This document shows, in pieces, positions 8,113 through 16,008 of a DNA stretch of 64,000 nucleotides; within the stretch, counting starts at the first letter, position 1; the number at the start of each line of letters is the position of its first letter. Under the pieces are notes generated by a model. The model did not search any database and was not told the DNA's origin. It was given only the letters and a program-made list of their open reading frames with translations. The stretch is from Arcticibacter pallidicorallinus (GTDB lineage Bacteria > Bacteroidota > Bacteroidia > Sphingobacteriales > Sphingobacteriaceae), in assembly GCF_003002875.1 (NCBI RefSeq), contig NZ_PVTH01000012.1, forward strand, positions 1 to 64,000, in the 5' to 3' direction. The position numbers were made by a program, and so were the translations under genes.

Positions 8113-10224
8113 CTAGAAGAATCTCAATCTGTAATCTTTAACCTCTGCCAAATCACGCAACACTTCCAATACCTGGCCCTGTGCACGCTGATCCAATGCC
8201 TGCGCAATTTGTTGTTTCTGATTAATGGTGTTAGTCAACGGTGCAGGATTAGTAAACCCATTTACCTGAACAACATAAACACCCTGCTCTCCTCTGATCA
8301 CCTTGGAAAGCTTCTTAGGCTGAAGGCCAAAAACAGTTCCGACAACTTTGTTTTCCTGAGCAACACCTGGAAGAACCGGATTTGCAAACACAACGTTCTG
8401 TACAGGAGTAACCGGACGGCCAACTTTGGAAGCCACCTGGTTGATAGAAGACGCTCCTTCAAGAGCCTTTTCTAATTTCTCAGCCAGCATCTTCGCTTTA
8501 GCACGGTTACGCACTACAGGCTCTATCTGAAGCTTAACTTTCTCTAATGGCAGTGTTCCAACTTCACGAACATCAGTAACTCTTGCCACTACGAAACGGT
8601 CGCCCACTTCGAATACTTTTTCAGAGATATCACCTTCTTCAGACTCAAATACCCAGCGAACAAGCTCACGTGGATTCTCAAACCCTGGAATATTCGCTTG
8701 TGATGGCGTTAAATTCTCTGCTAATAACTTAGTGACTTTATCTTTCTTCGCTCGCTCGTCAAATGACTTTGCATCCTTTACATCCGAAAGAAAAGCGGAC
8801 GCCCTGGAGAAAGCCGTTGATTGTGTCTGGCTACTGCTGATCACGGCCTTGTCTACGATTGCCACCTTAGCAACTCTTGATGAACCTACCTGTCTGTCAA
8901 TACGGATAACATGCGTTCCATACTCCGTAGTCACTACTTTCAGATCACCGGGCTTGCCGTTAAAAACTGCCTCTTCGAAAGTCGGGATCATAGATCCTCT
9001 TCCAAAAGTTCCCAGATCACCGCCTTTATCTTTTGTTGCATCGCTACCAAAACGTGAAGCAAGCTCAGCAAAGTTCCCGCCGTTTCTGATAACGTTGTAG
9101 ATTGAATCTGCTTTTGCTTTAGCTCTTTCCGGACTTCCTTCTGTCGCCGGGCTGATCAGGATATGACTTGCCTTCACAGAGTCAGGACTCATGCGCGTAT
9201 CAACCAGCTTAGCCAGTTTGTACGATCCGTTTGTAAATATCGGACCCACAACTGTACCTACTGAAGTATTAAATACAACCGAATCCAGCGCAGGCTCTAA
9301 TTGACCCTTCTTCACATAGCTTAGAGGCATCTTGGTATCCGCATTAATGCTTACGAATAACGAGTCGTTAGGTGTGGTTTTGAAATCAGCAGCAATCCTG
9401 TTGATCGCCTGAAGCGCAGCTGCTGTATCACTTTTCGAAGGACTTGCATCAAACGCTACATATTCGATTGTGCGTGATTCCTCTTTATTGATGAATAAGT
9501 TCTTATTCTCATTATAGTACTCAGAATAATCTCCGTCAGTAAGTTTTACCTGGTTGTCCGGCAGAGATGAATACTCCAGATTAACATAATTGAAATCTGC
9601 CAGTTTATTACGCTGAGTGTATTCTTCACGCGCTTCCAGCGAAGTCACATAAATACTGTTCTTCACCAGGTTGTTATATTTCTGGAACAAGCGATTGCGT
9701 TGGATAGATAACAGGAAGCTCACCCATTGCTGACGAACCGGACTGTTAGGGTCCTGGCTTTTCAGATTGTTCTGAAAGTTAGTCAACTGAGCTCTGTCAA
9801 GCTGTCCCGTTTCCGGGTTACCGAAAGCCTGAACGATCTGCGGATCAGGATTCTTTCCTGAAACAAGGTCTTCACGTTCCTGCTCTCCTACACTCAATCC
9901 AAGTCTCTCGACTTCCTTATTTAGCAGTACCTCAGAAATTTTTTGGTTCCAGGTATTCTCCAAAACATAAGATGCCATCTGTGGGTTCAGTGTAGCCTGC
10001 CCCATTTGTTGTTTGAAATTCGCTTCGTTTTGATCTACCTGAGCTTTGAATTCATCGAAGCTGATCTTTTCGCCGGCAACTTCACCAACAGTAGTACGGT
10101 CACCACCCATGAATGATCCTCCGTAGCTTACTACATCCCCTACCAAAAATGCAACAATTGCAAAACCTATAGCTCCTACCAGGATAAATCCGGCACGGTT
10201 TCGCAAGAAACTCATTATTCCCAT
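8113..10224 (-). CDS. PpiD/SurA-type periplasmic peptidyl-prolyl isomerase
   Basis: A 703-residue inner-membrane-anchored foldase for secreted and outer-membrane proteins. It begins with a short cytoplasmic tail and one membrane helix (about residues 10-30), then a SurA N-terminal-like chaperone region (VGEVAGEKISFDEFKAQVD onward). A parvulin PPIase domain follows in mid-protein (KASHILIS to GTHVIRI, including GGDLGTFGRG). A second, poorly conserved parvulin-like repeat near the C-terminus is possible. The layout matches PpiD, and the length suits Bacteroidota homologues. The ATG at 10224 is preferred to an in-frame TTG at 10230. It lies downstream of lptC on the same strand, in keeping with an envelope-assembly cluster. 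Confidence 0.9.
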   Translation of the reverse strand: MGIMSFLRNRAGFILVGAIGFAIVAFLVGDVVSYGGSFMGGDRTTVGEVAGEKISFDEFKAQVDQNEANFKQQMGQATLNPQMASYVLENTWNQKISEVLLNKEVERLGLSVGEQEREDLVSGKNPDPQIVQAFGNPETGQLDRAQLTNFQNNLKSQDPNSPVRQQWVSFLLSIQRNRLFQKYNNLVKNSIYVTSLEAREEYTQRNKLADFNYVNLEYSSLPDNQVKLTDGDYSEYYNENKNLFINKEESRTIEYVAFDASPSKSDTAAALQAINRIAADFKTTPNDSLFVSINADTKMPLSYVKKGQLEPALDSVVFNTSVGTVVGPIFTNGSYKLAKLVDTRMSPDSVKASHILISPATEGSPERAKAKADSIYNVIRNGGNFAELASRFGSDATKDKGGDLGTFGRGSMIPTFEEAVFNGKPGDLKVVTTEYGTHVIRIDRQVGSSRVAKVAIVDKAVISSSQTQSTAFSRASAFLSDVKDAKSFDERAKKDKVTKLLAENLTPSQANIPGFENPRELVRWVFESEEGDISEKVFEVGDRFVVARVTDVREVGTLPLEKVKLQIEPVVRNRAKAKMLAEKLEKALEGASSINQVASKVGRPVTPVQNVVFANPVLPGVAQENKVVGTVFGLQPKKLSKVIRGEQGVYVVQVNGFTNPAPLTNTINQKQQIAQALDQRAQGQVLEVLRDLAEVKDYRLRFF

Positions 10225-10322
10225 ATTCAAACTAAATTATTCTCCCTTAAAAAGAGGGCGCAAGATACAATTTTTAAAAAAATATACGAATACAAAATAC
10301 TTGGTTAGATGTACTTCATATT

Positions 10323-10883
10323 TTACTGCATTAAACCAGCCCCCGACGGAAAATTTCCGGTTGCATTGAAGATTCTTGACTTCTTAAAAGTCTCGTCACT
10401 TTCAAATCCGGTCCCGAACAACACGTTGCCGTTTTTTTGTGTAACCTGAACCATCTTATTGGAATAGAACTTACGTTGTTTCTCATCCCAGATCAGTTCA
10501 TCTGACTTATAAACGTCGCCTTTTGTATTGGTTGCTACCACATTCTTCCTGAGCTCTACCAAGCCCTCGGCCTCTCGCCTTATGGCATAATCGGATACAA
10601 TCCGGCTGGTTTCCTGTTGGTTTTCATCATAAAAGATGAGCGTGACCCCTTTTACCATCTCATCGTATTTTTTGTCTTTATAGCGGTCAACCTGCGGAGC
10701 GAGCATTTTCGCCTTTACAATGGCAGAGTCACTATAAATTACCTCCACGCCGTAAGACTTGTCTACGGGCAGCAGACTATTGTCAGCCGATACCTTCTCC
10801 ACATCCCGGAGATCGTTCTCACAAGACTGGAGGCAAATCGAAATCATCAAACAAGCAAATGCCCAGATTCTGACTTTTTCCAA
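10323..10883 (-). CDS. lptC: LPS export ABC transporter periplasmic protein LptC
   Basis: A 186-residue LptC-like protein, the periplasmic bridge that hands lipopolysaccharide from LptB2FG to LptA. The N-terminus is a lipoprotein signal with lipobox LQSC (Cys at residue 21), so it is probably tethered as a lipoprotein rather than by a transmembrane helix as in E. coli. The mature part is beta-jellyroll-like (GVEVIYSDSAIVKAKMLAP, EGLVELRKNVVATN). Translation must start at the TTG at 10883: the only internal ATG (10847) would cut the signal peptide to nine residues. It begins 2 bases after the upstream stop codon, so the genes are tightly coupled. Confidence 0.85.
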   Translation of the reverse strand: MEKVRIWAFACLMISICLQSCENDLRDVEKVSADNSLLPVDKSYGVEVIYSDSAIVKAKMLAPQVDRYKDKKYDEMVKGVTLIFYDENQQETSRIVSDYAIRREAEGLVELRKNVVATNTKGDVYKSDELIWDEKQRKFYSNKMVQVTQKNGNVLFGTGFESDETFKKSRIFNATGNFPSGAGLMQ

Positions 10884-10885
10884 CT

Positions 10886-12178
10886 TTAATCAAATTTATA
10901 CCTTCTGAACCACTGATCATTCAGTGTAAAGCCGATAGAAAAGTTAACGTATTTCTCGCGCACCAGCGATGCCGAGTTAGGACCACGTTGCCCCAGTTCA
11001 GCAGCGAAATTCACTTTATAAAAAGTAGTCCGCGTTGGACTAGCCTGTAACGGGAAACCAAATCCCAGAGTTACCGCCATATCCTTAATGTCTGTATTGT
11101 CAAGATTCATATAAGTCTTGTCGTACCTGAATCCTAAGCGGTAGTCGACTACCTTCAAATAACTGCCTACCGAATTGATATCCGGAGTGATCTGGGTCCC
11201 TATCGAAACACCGTAGGAGTTGCTGAGGCCCGGATTAATACCAGCTTCCCTGTAATCTTTCCATTTGCCGTATTTGAAATCTGCTCCGAACAACCAATTA
11301 TTCGCTTTTTCAATAACGAAACCACCTGTATGCATCATAGGCAATTTGATGGTAGATTTTCCTCTTTCGTTTAAATAGGTAGTATCTGATGCCACATCCT
11401 CACCCTCTGAAGCTTTCAGATAACGGGATGCGACTGTGCTTCTTTCCAGATCCAGGTTGGGGCCCGAGCTTCCATTATATCCAAGGGTAAGCCTCACCTT
11501 TGGAGAAAGGTTAGTGAAGTATTGCAGACCATAGTCAAAGTTAAACCCTCCGATGGAGTTGTTATCCTGAATTCTGGTATTGTAGGCGGTAAAATCATTC
11601 GGGAATTCGACTGATTGAGTTTTCTCCAGCTTCCCGAAGAGATACCCGGCGTTGAATCCCACGCTCAGGTGCTTGCCTATCTGAAGACCGTAACCAATAT
11701 AAAACTTCGATAATCCACCGTCACCCGCATATATCTTATCGATGGCTGTGGTGTCAACGTTACGACTTTGTCTTGACTGATAACCGAGACTGCTGTACGG
11801 TAAGAGGCCAAAACTCATCGCCGATTTCTTACTAACAGGTATCGCGAAGAGCAAATGGCTCAATGACCCGGTAAAATCAGTTTCTGATACCCCTGCCCTG
11901 CTTCTGTTCATATACTCCGTGGATATTCCCCCATCAAAAGTGGTCATCCTGATCGAAGAATAGGAAGCTGGATTAGCCAGGTTAATATTGTTATATGACC
12001 CGGGCTTGCGCAAACCTGCAGAGATTCCGCCCATCGCACGGTTCTGCGGAAGCAAAGGTCCGGTGAGAGCGCCAACCCCGAATTGCGAATAAACAGAACT
12101 TGTAGTCGTCTGTGATGAGACACTCAATCCGCTGAAAATGGTTACTACAAATAATATATTTTTAAGAATTTTTGTCAT
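10886..12178 (-). CDS. Outer-membrane beta-barrel protein of unknown function
   Basis: A 430-residue exported protein with a signal peptide ending near SVSSQ. The mature chain alternates amphipathic strands and Gly/Asn turns and ends in an aromatic-rich strand (FSIGFTLNDQWFRRYKF), as expected of a barrel related to the OMPP1/FadL group. The early motif YSQFGVGAL with an NRAMGG turn resembles Bacteroidota PorV/FadL-like proteins. Its place between coaX (17-bp overlap) and lptC is a recurrent Bacteroidota arrangement, which suggests an envelope role, perhaps in lipid or LPS transit. That role is inference. Confidence 0.72.
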   Translation of the reverse strand: MTKILKNILFVVTIFSGLSVSSQTTTSSVYSQFGVGALTGPLLPQNRAMGGISAGLRKPGSYNNINLANPASYSSIRMTTFDGGISTEYMNRSRAGVSETDFTGSLSHLLFAIPVSKKSAMSFGLLPYSSLGYQSRQSRNVDTTAIDKIYAGDGGLSKFYIGYGLQIGKHLSVGFNAGYLFGKLEKTQSVEFPNDFTAYNTRIQDNNSIGGFNFDYGLQYFTNLSPKVRLTLGYNGSSGPNLDLERSTVASRYLKASEGEDVASDTTYLNERGKSTIKLPMMHTGGFVIEKANNWLFGADFKYGKWKDYREAGINPGLSNSYGVSIGTQITPDINSVGSYLKVVDYRLGFRYDKTYMNLDNTDIKDMAVTLGFGFPLQASPTRTTFYKVNFAAELGQRGPNSASLVREKYVNFSIGFTLNDQWFRRYKFD

Positions 12179-12914
12179 TATACTGATGAATAACTTCGTT
12201 TAAACCAATAAGCACCAGGTTCGGCTCGGGTTCAACAATGTGCGCAAAGATGCTATTTTTCAGCCGACTGACAAAAAAATTCGCATCCCCTCCGCATATC
12301 AGCACCTTAAGATCCGGAAACCTTGTTATATAACTATTTATGAAGCCAAACAGCTCATGATAAGTCCCCGTCATGGCGCCCGCTAATATCGCCTCTGATG
12401 TGTCTCTGCCATAATCCGCATGGAACTCCTTTTCTATCGGCACCAAAGGCAACCTTTCTGTAAATGCATTCATGGACCTCAGCCTCATTTGTAGTCCGGG
12501 TGCGATTACCCCGCCAAAGTATCGTCTTTCCGAATCAATGAAATCATACGTAATGCAGGTTCCGGCGTCAATGACTAAACAATTACTCTCCGGATACAAA
12601 GCTGCGGCACCTATTATGCCTGCCAGTCTGTCGAGACCCAGCGTATTGGGAGTTCTGTAACGGTTATCAATCCACCAGGAGTCTTCTGCAGAGAAACGGA
12701 GCAGAGGTACATTTCCTTCAAAAACGTCTTTGTAATCCTCCGGATTCTCTTTCACCGACGAAATGATAGCATTGTCAATACTCCGCAACTTCAATAAATT
12801 CCGAACCTCTTCTTTGGCGCCCCCGCCAAACACATGGGTTTCTTTCAAATCGTACCCATTGAACAGCGCAACTTTAGTCAGAGTATTACCTATATCTATA
12901 ACAAAGTTTAGCAT
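12162..12914 (-). CDS. coaX: Type III pantothenate kinase
   Basis: A 250-residue cytoplasmic enzyme that phosphorylates pantothenate, the first step of coenzyme A synthesis. It belongs to the ASKHA fold: the phosphate-binding DIGNTLTK is at residues 7-14, the pantothenate loop NTLGLDRLAG is in the middle, followed by DAGTCITYDFI and GGVIAPGLQMR. The ATG at 12914 starts exactly before the conserved LNFVIDIGN, so an in-frame TTG 12 bases upstream is rejected. Its 3' end overlaps the barrel-protein gene by 17 bp, so the two should be translationally coupled. Confidence 0.94.
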   Translation of the reverse strand: MLNFVIDIGNTLTKVALFNGYDLKETHVFGGGAKEEVRNLLKLRSIDNAIISSVKENPEDYKDVFEGNVPLLRFSAEDSWWIDNRYRTPNTLGLDRLAGIIGAAALYPESNCLVIDAGTCITYDFIDSERRYFGGVIAPGLQMRLRSMNAFTERLPLVPIEKEFHADYGRDTSEAILAGAMTGTYHELFGFINSYITRFPDLKVLICGGDANFFVSRLKNSIFAHIVEPEPNLVLIGLNEVIHQYNDKNS

Positions 12915-13027
12915 TGCGTTATACAAAGTCGCGGAATCGGCCTGAATCTCATATCACAAAATTATCTAAATTTTGATTGCTATCGGCTGGTGAATTGTTA
13001 AAAAAGGTTAATGAACCGAGCCGTAAT

Positions 13028-14005
13028 TTAAAAAATCTGAAAATAAATAATACAGCCTACCAGTATTAGATAAAGGGATTCGTAAAACCAACGTTTTTGC
13101 GCGGAGATGAAATAATGCGCAAGGAAGATCGCTAACGGCGGAAGTGTGAGGATGAAGTGATAGATATTGTACTCCGACTTAATGTAAAATGATAATGCGG
13201 CAAAAAGAAACATAATCAGTAAGGTCAAATAAGATTTCCTTACATGCACATTACTTCTATTCAGCTTCTGACTGATCGTAAGAAAAGACAGAAAGGAAAG
13301 TGCTATAACGGGCACCAGCACGGTGTAATCATACAAATTAACCGCAAAATCATTCGGGAAGGTCGTTGCGAAAGGAAAAGCCGTTGCCGAAAGAACGCCC
13401 CAGGAATCGTTAAGATAGTTCAGCACCGCAAGGAAAAGACAGACAGTCAGAAACCCGGTAATGCCCGAAACCCACTCCCGCCAGTTAAAAGGCCTGAAGA
13501 TCAGCAGCACAATCCATAACAGGAGCAGCATGGCTATAAACGGGAAATAAACCAGGGTACCGGCGCCAACAATCATTCCCATATCAAAAACCACGGCAAT
13601 AACATGGTCTTTCCTGTATATACTCAGGAATTTCTCAATCAGCCATAACAGAAAAAAGTTGGCGATAAGTACCGGACTGAGTACTACGAAAGGAGTAATC
13701 AGCGCGGTTAGAGTAACATACATCAGCGCGGGAAGAAAGGTGGGCTTGGGCAACAGGTTGTAATTATTAACCATTCGGTTAAGTATCAGCGCCTGAATAA
13801 CCGATATGATCACAGCGTAGAACACGCTGCTAAAGGGACTGAAAAAATCGGCAGGTAGCTGCAGCAGTACACCCGTATAGGGTTCCACCAACAGCACATT
13901 CAACGACTCAGGCAAATTGAATAATACCCCCACTCTTATGAGCACAGCTACAATAAGCAGGAGTAAGATATTGATGGGATTTATTGTTCTGAACTGATTG
14001 ATCAT
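13028..14005 (-). CDS. DUF6427 family multi-pass membrane protein
   Basis: A 325-residue integral membrane protein with about nine or ten hydrophobic helices and a short N-terminal MINQFRTINPIN before the first helix. It fits the Bacteroidota family DUF6427, which often sits beside upp, as here. Function is unknown. It starts 28 bases after the DinB-like gene ends, at the end of the run upp > HAD > DinB > DUF6427. Confidence 0.7.
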   Translation of the reverse strand: MINQFRTINPINILLLLIVAVLIRVGVLFNLPESLNVLLVEPYTGVLLQLPADFFSPFSSVFYAVIISVIQALILNRMVNNYNLLPKPTFLPALMYVTLTALITPFVVLSPVLIANFFLLWLIEKFLSIYRKDHVIAVVFDMGMIVGAGTLVYFPFIAMLLLLWIVLLIFRPFNWREWVSGITGFLTVCLFLAVLNYLNDSWGVLSATAFPFATTFPNDFAVNLYDYTVLVPVIALSFLSFLTISQKLNRSNVHVRKSYLTLLIMFLFAALSFYIKSEYNIYHFILTLPPLAIFLAHYFISAQKRWFYESLYLILVGCIIYFQIF

Positions 14006-14033
14006 GCGGGTTGTCCCTGAATAAAGCGCAATA

Positions 14034-14549
14034 TTAGGAACTTTTTCTTATCCTTTCTAACTGCTTCAAATGATGCCGTGTATGAATGTCGATGAATTTT
14101 AACCATTCTTCGCAGTTCAGCATCCCAAGACGGGCATGCCGTGTCCGCTGATGCGCAGGAACTTTCATCAATTTGGGCAACAAATCCTGAAGCTTGTTGC
14201 AAAAAACAAGCATGTCATTTCTGGCCTCCTCTTTAGTTACGGGTTTCACTATCGACACCACTTTTGCATGTGCTTTTATCTTCAGCGGAGGAAACTTGCC
14301 CATATAAAGAATGAGTCGCGCAATAAGATTAGGGCCAGATGTCCGGTGACCAAACTTCGCGTAAATACATCTCTCGGCGGCAAGCATCGATCTCACGTTT
14401 ACCTGTATAACATGGCAAAAGACTTCCGAATAAGACCAGCCTCCACCGGGCGGCGACTGAACAAACTCGTCCTCATCTATCTCCTTAAGCCAGGCAAGAT
14501 AACTTGCTAAGGCATCTTTGATAGACGATGCACTGGCTTGCAGACTCAT
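14034..14549 (-). CDS. DinB-like four-helix metalloprotein
   Basis: A 171-residue protein of the DinB/YfiT fold. Candidate metal ligands are a His in the helix SYSEVFCHVIQV near residue 48 and the C-terminal pair in HTRHHLKQL near residue 159. The three-His spacing fits known DinB-like proteins. Members include thiol-dependent transferases, but most, like this one, have no known substrate. The start ATG overlaps the stop of the upstream HAD gene by 4 bp, showing translational coupling. Confidence 0.78.
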   Translation of the reverse strand: MSLQASASSIKDALASYLAWLKEIDEDEFVQSPPGGGWSYSEVFCHVIQVNVRSMLAAERCIYAKFGHRTSGPNLIARLILYMGKFPPLKIKAHAKVVSIVKPVTKEEARNDMLVFCNKLQDLLPKLMKVPAHQRTRHARLGMLNCEEWLKFIDIHTRHHLKQLERIRKSS

Positions 14550-15238
14550 AAGATCTCGATTAAGTCTTCCAGGTGATTGATCTGCATTTTCACATCATCC
14601 GGCACATCTTGTCTCCCTGGGTTGAAAAATATGGCGTCGATGCCATAACCCATAGCACCCCTGATATCAGCCTCTATACTATCGCCTATCATCACGCTTT
14701 TCTCCTTAACCGCTCCGGCACCTGCCAGGGCATACTCAAATATCCTGCTGTGTGGCTTGTTCACACCCACGTTTTCTGAGATGACGATCGTGTCGAAGTA
14801 CTTGCCGAGGTCTGACCGCTCAATCTTCGTTTGAGCCTGTTCTTTGAACCCGTTAGTGATTAAATGTAGCTTGTATTTTCCCGAAAGGTAGGAAAGCGTC
14901 TCGTGCGCCTTGGGAAACAAATTCGTTTTGGTAGGACAGGTACGTACGTACAGATCTTCGAAGCCTTCCGGTATGAGACTTCCACAAACACCCATATCTT
15001 CGAAAGCGAGTCTGAACCGTGCTTCCCTCAGTTGCTCCTTAGTGATATTCCCCAGATGATACGAAGACCAGAGCGAATGATTATGGTAGGTATATTTTTC
15101 GATGAACGTATTCACGCAACCGATGCCCAGCTCCTTCAGCGAATAAGATACATAAAGTTCCTGAAGCGTCTCTTCTGCATTCTTGTCAAAGTCCCAGATC
15201 GTATGATCCAGGTCGAAAAATATGTGATTGTATTTCAT
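14546..15238 (-). CDS. yjjG: YjjG-type noncanonical pyrimidine nucleotidase (HAD superfamily)
   Basis: A 230-residue HAD phosphatase that in this subfamily dephosphorylates noncanonical pyrimidine nucleotides. Motif I is FFDLDHT with Asp9 as nucleophile and Asp11 as acid, motif II is the LITNGF segment, and motifs III and IV are the Lys in VNKPHSR and the GDSIEADI acid cluster. The helical cap lies between residues 15 and 95. It starts 8 bases after upp ends and overlaps the DinB-like gene. Pairing with upp fits pyrimidine salvage and clean-up. Confidence 0.88.
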   Translation of the reverse strand: MKYNHIFFDLDHTIWDFDKNAEETLQELYVSYSLKELGIGCVNTFIEKYTYHNHSLWSSYHLGNITKEQLREARFRLAFEDMGVCGSLIPEGFEDLYVRTCPTKTNLFPKAHETLSYLSGKYKLHLITNGFKEQAQTKIERSDLGKYFDTIVISENVGVNKPHSRIFEYALAGAGAVKEKSVMIGDSIEADIRGAMGYGIDAIFFNPGRQDVPDDVKMQINHLEDLIEIL

Positions 15239-15246
15239 GAAGCAAA

Positions 15247-15888
15247 TTAATCCTTAATTCCGTAGGCCAGATCACCTGCATCTCCAAGTCCGGGCACGAT
15301 ATAAGCTTTGGTCGTCATCTCCTCATCTATATCGCCTAACCAAAGGCGGGCGCGCGGCAGGTTCGCCTTAACATGGGCTACACCTTCTGTACTCGCTATT
15401 AAAGAAACGATATGAAGTTGCTTAATCTTATACTTGTCCATTAATTCTTTGCAGGTAAGCACCATACTGCGTCCCGTAGCCAGCAAAGGATCGGCAACGA
15501 TCACTATTTTACCATCAAGGTTCGGTCCGCTCACATACTCTTTCTGGATCACAAATTTACCATCCTTACCGGTCTTTCTATAAGCCGCGATGAAGGACGA
15601 ATCGGCCCGATCGAAAAAGTTAAGCAAGCCCTGATGGAGCGGTAAGCCGGCTCGCAGAATGGTGGCCAGTACCGGGTAATTTTCAACCACCGATACAGAA
15701 GCGGTTCCAAGCGGCGTCTCGAATTCCGTTTCCACGTAATCCAGCGTCTTGCTGATCTCATAGGCGAAGATTTCACCCAAACGTTCTATATTTCTACGAA
15801 ATCGCATGCTATCCTGCTGGATTTGGGCGTCTCGTAGTTCCGCAAGAAAATTATTGCCTATGGTCGGATTTTCAGTTAAAACAAACAT
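15247..15888 (-). CDS. upp: Uracil phosphoribosyltransferase
   Basis: A 213-residue salvage enzyme that makes UMP from uracil and PRPP. The PRPP-binding loop VIVADPLLATGRSM is clear, as are ILRAGLPLHQG and the C-terminal uracil-binding GLGDAGDLAYG. The length is normal. It is the first gene of a tight minus-strand operon with the nucleotidase, DinB-like and DUF6427 genes, and is divergent from uvrB. Confidence 0.95.
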   Translation of the reverse strand: MFVLTENPTIGNNFLAELRDAQIQQDSMRFRRNIERLGEIFAYEISKTLDYVETEFETPLGTASVSVVENYPVLATILRAGLPLHQGLLNFFDRADSSFIAAYRKTGKDGKFVIQKEYVSGPNLDGKIVIVADPLLATGRSMVLTCKELMDKYKIKQLHIVSLIASTEGVAHVKANLPRARLWLGDIDEEMTTKAYIVPGLGDAGDLAYGIKD

Positions 15889-15995
15889 CGGGTAAAATTA
15901 CAGATTTTAGGAGATCAACACTAATATTCAGTTGATTTGAAGTAAATATATGTCCGGAACAACGCTATCCTCTGGACATTGATCCCGATAATATG

Positions 15996-16003
15996 TATTT
16001 TTG
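15996..16003 (+). promoter_or_regulatory. -7 promoter box almost touching the uvrB start
   Basis: TATTTTTG matches TAnnTTTG and ends only 5 bases before the uvrB ATG. With the usual distance from box to start site, the transcript would begin at or within a few bases of the ATG, that is, nearly leaderless. No -33 TTG lies at the standard spacing; one is 14 bases upstream. Confidence 0.4.
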
Positions 16004-16008
16004 AATAG

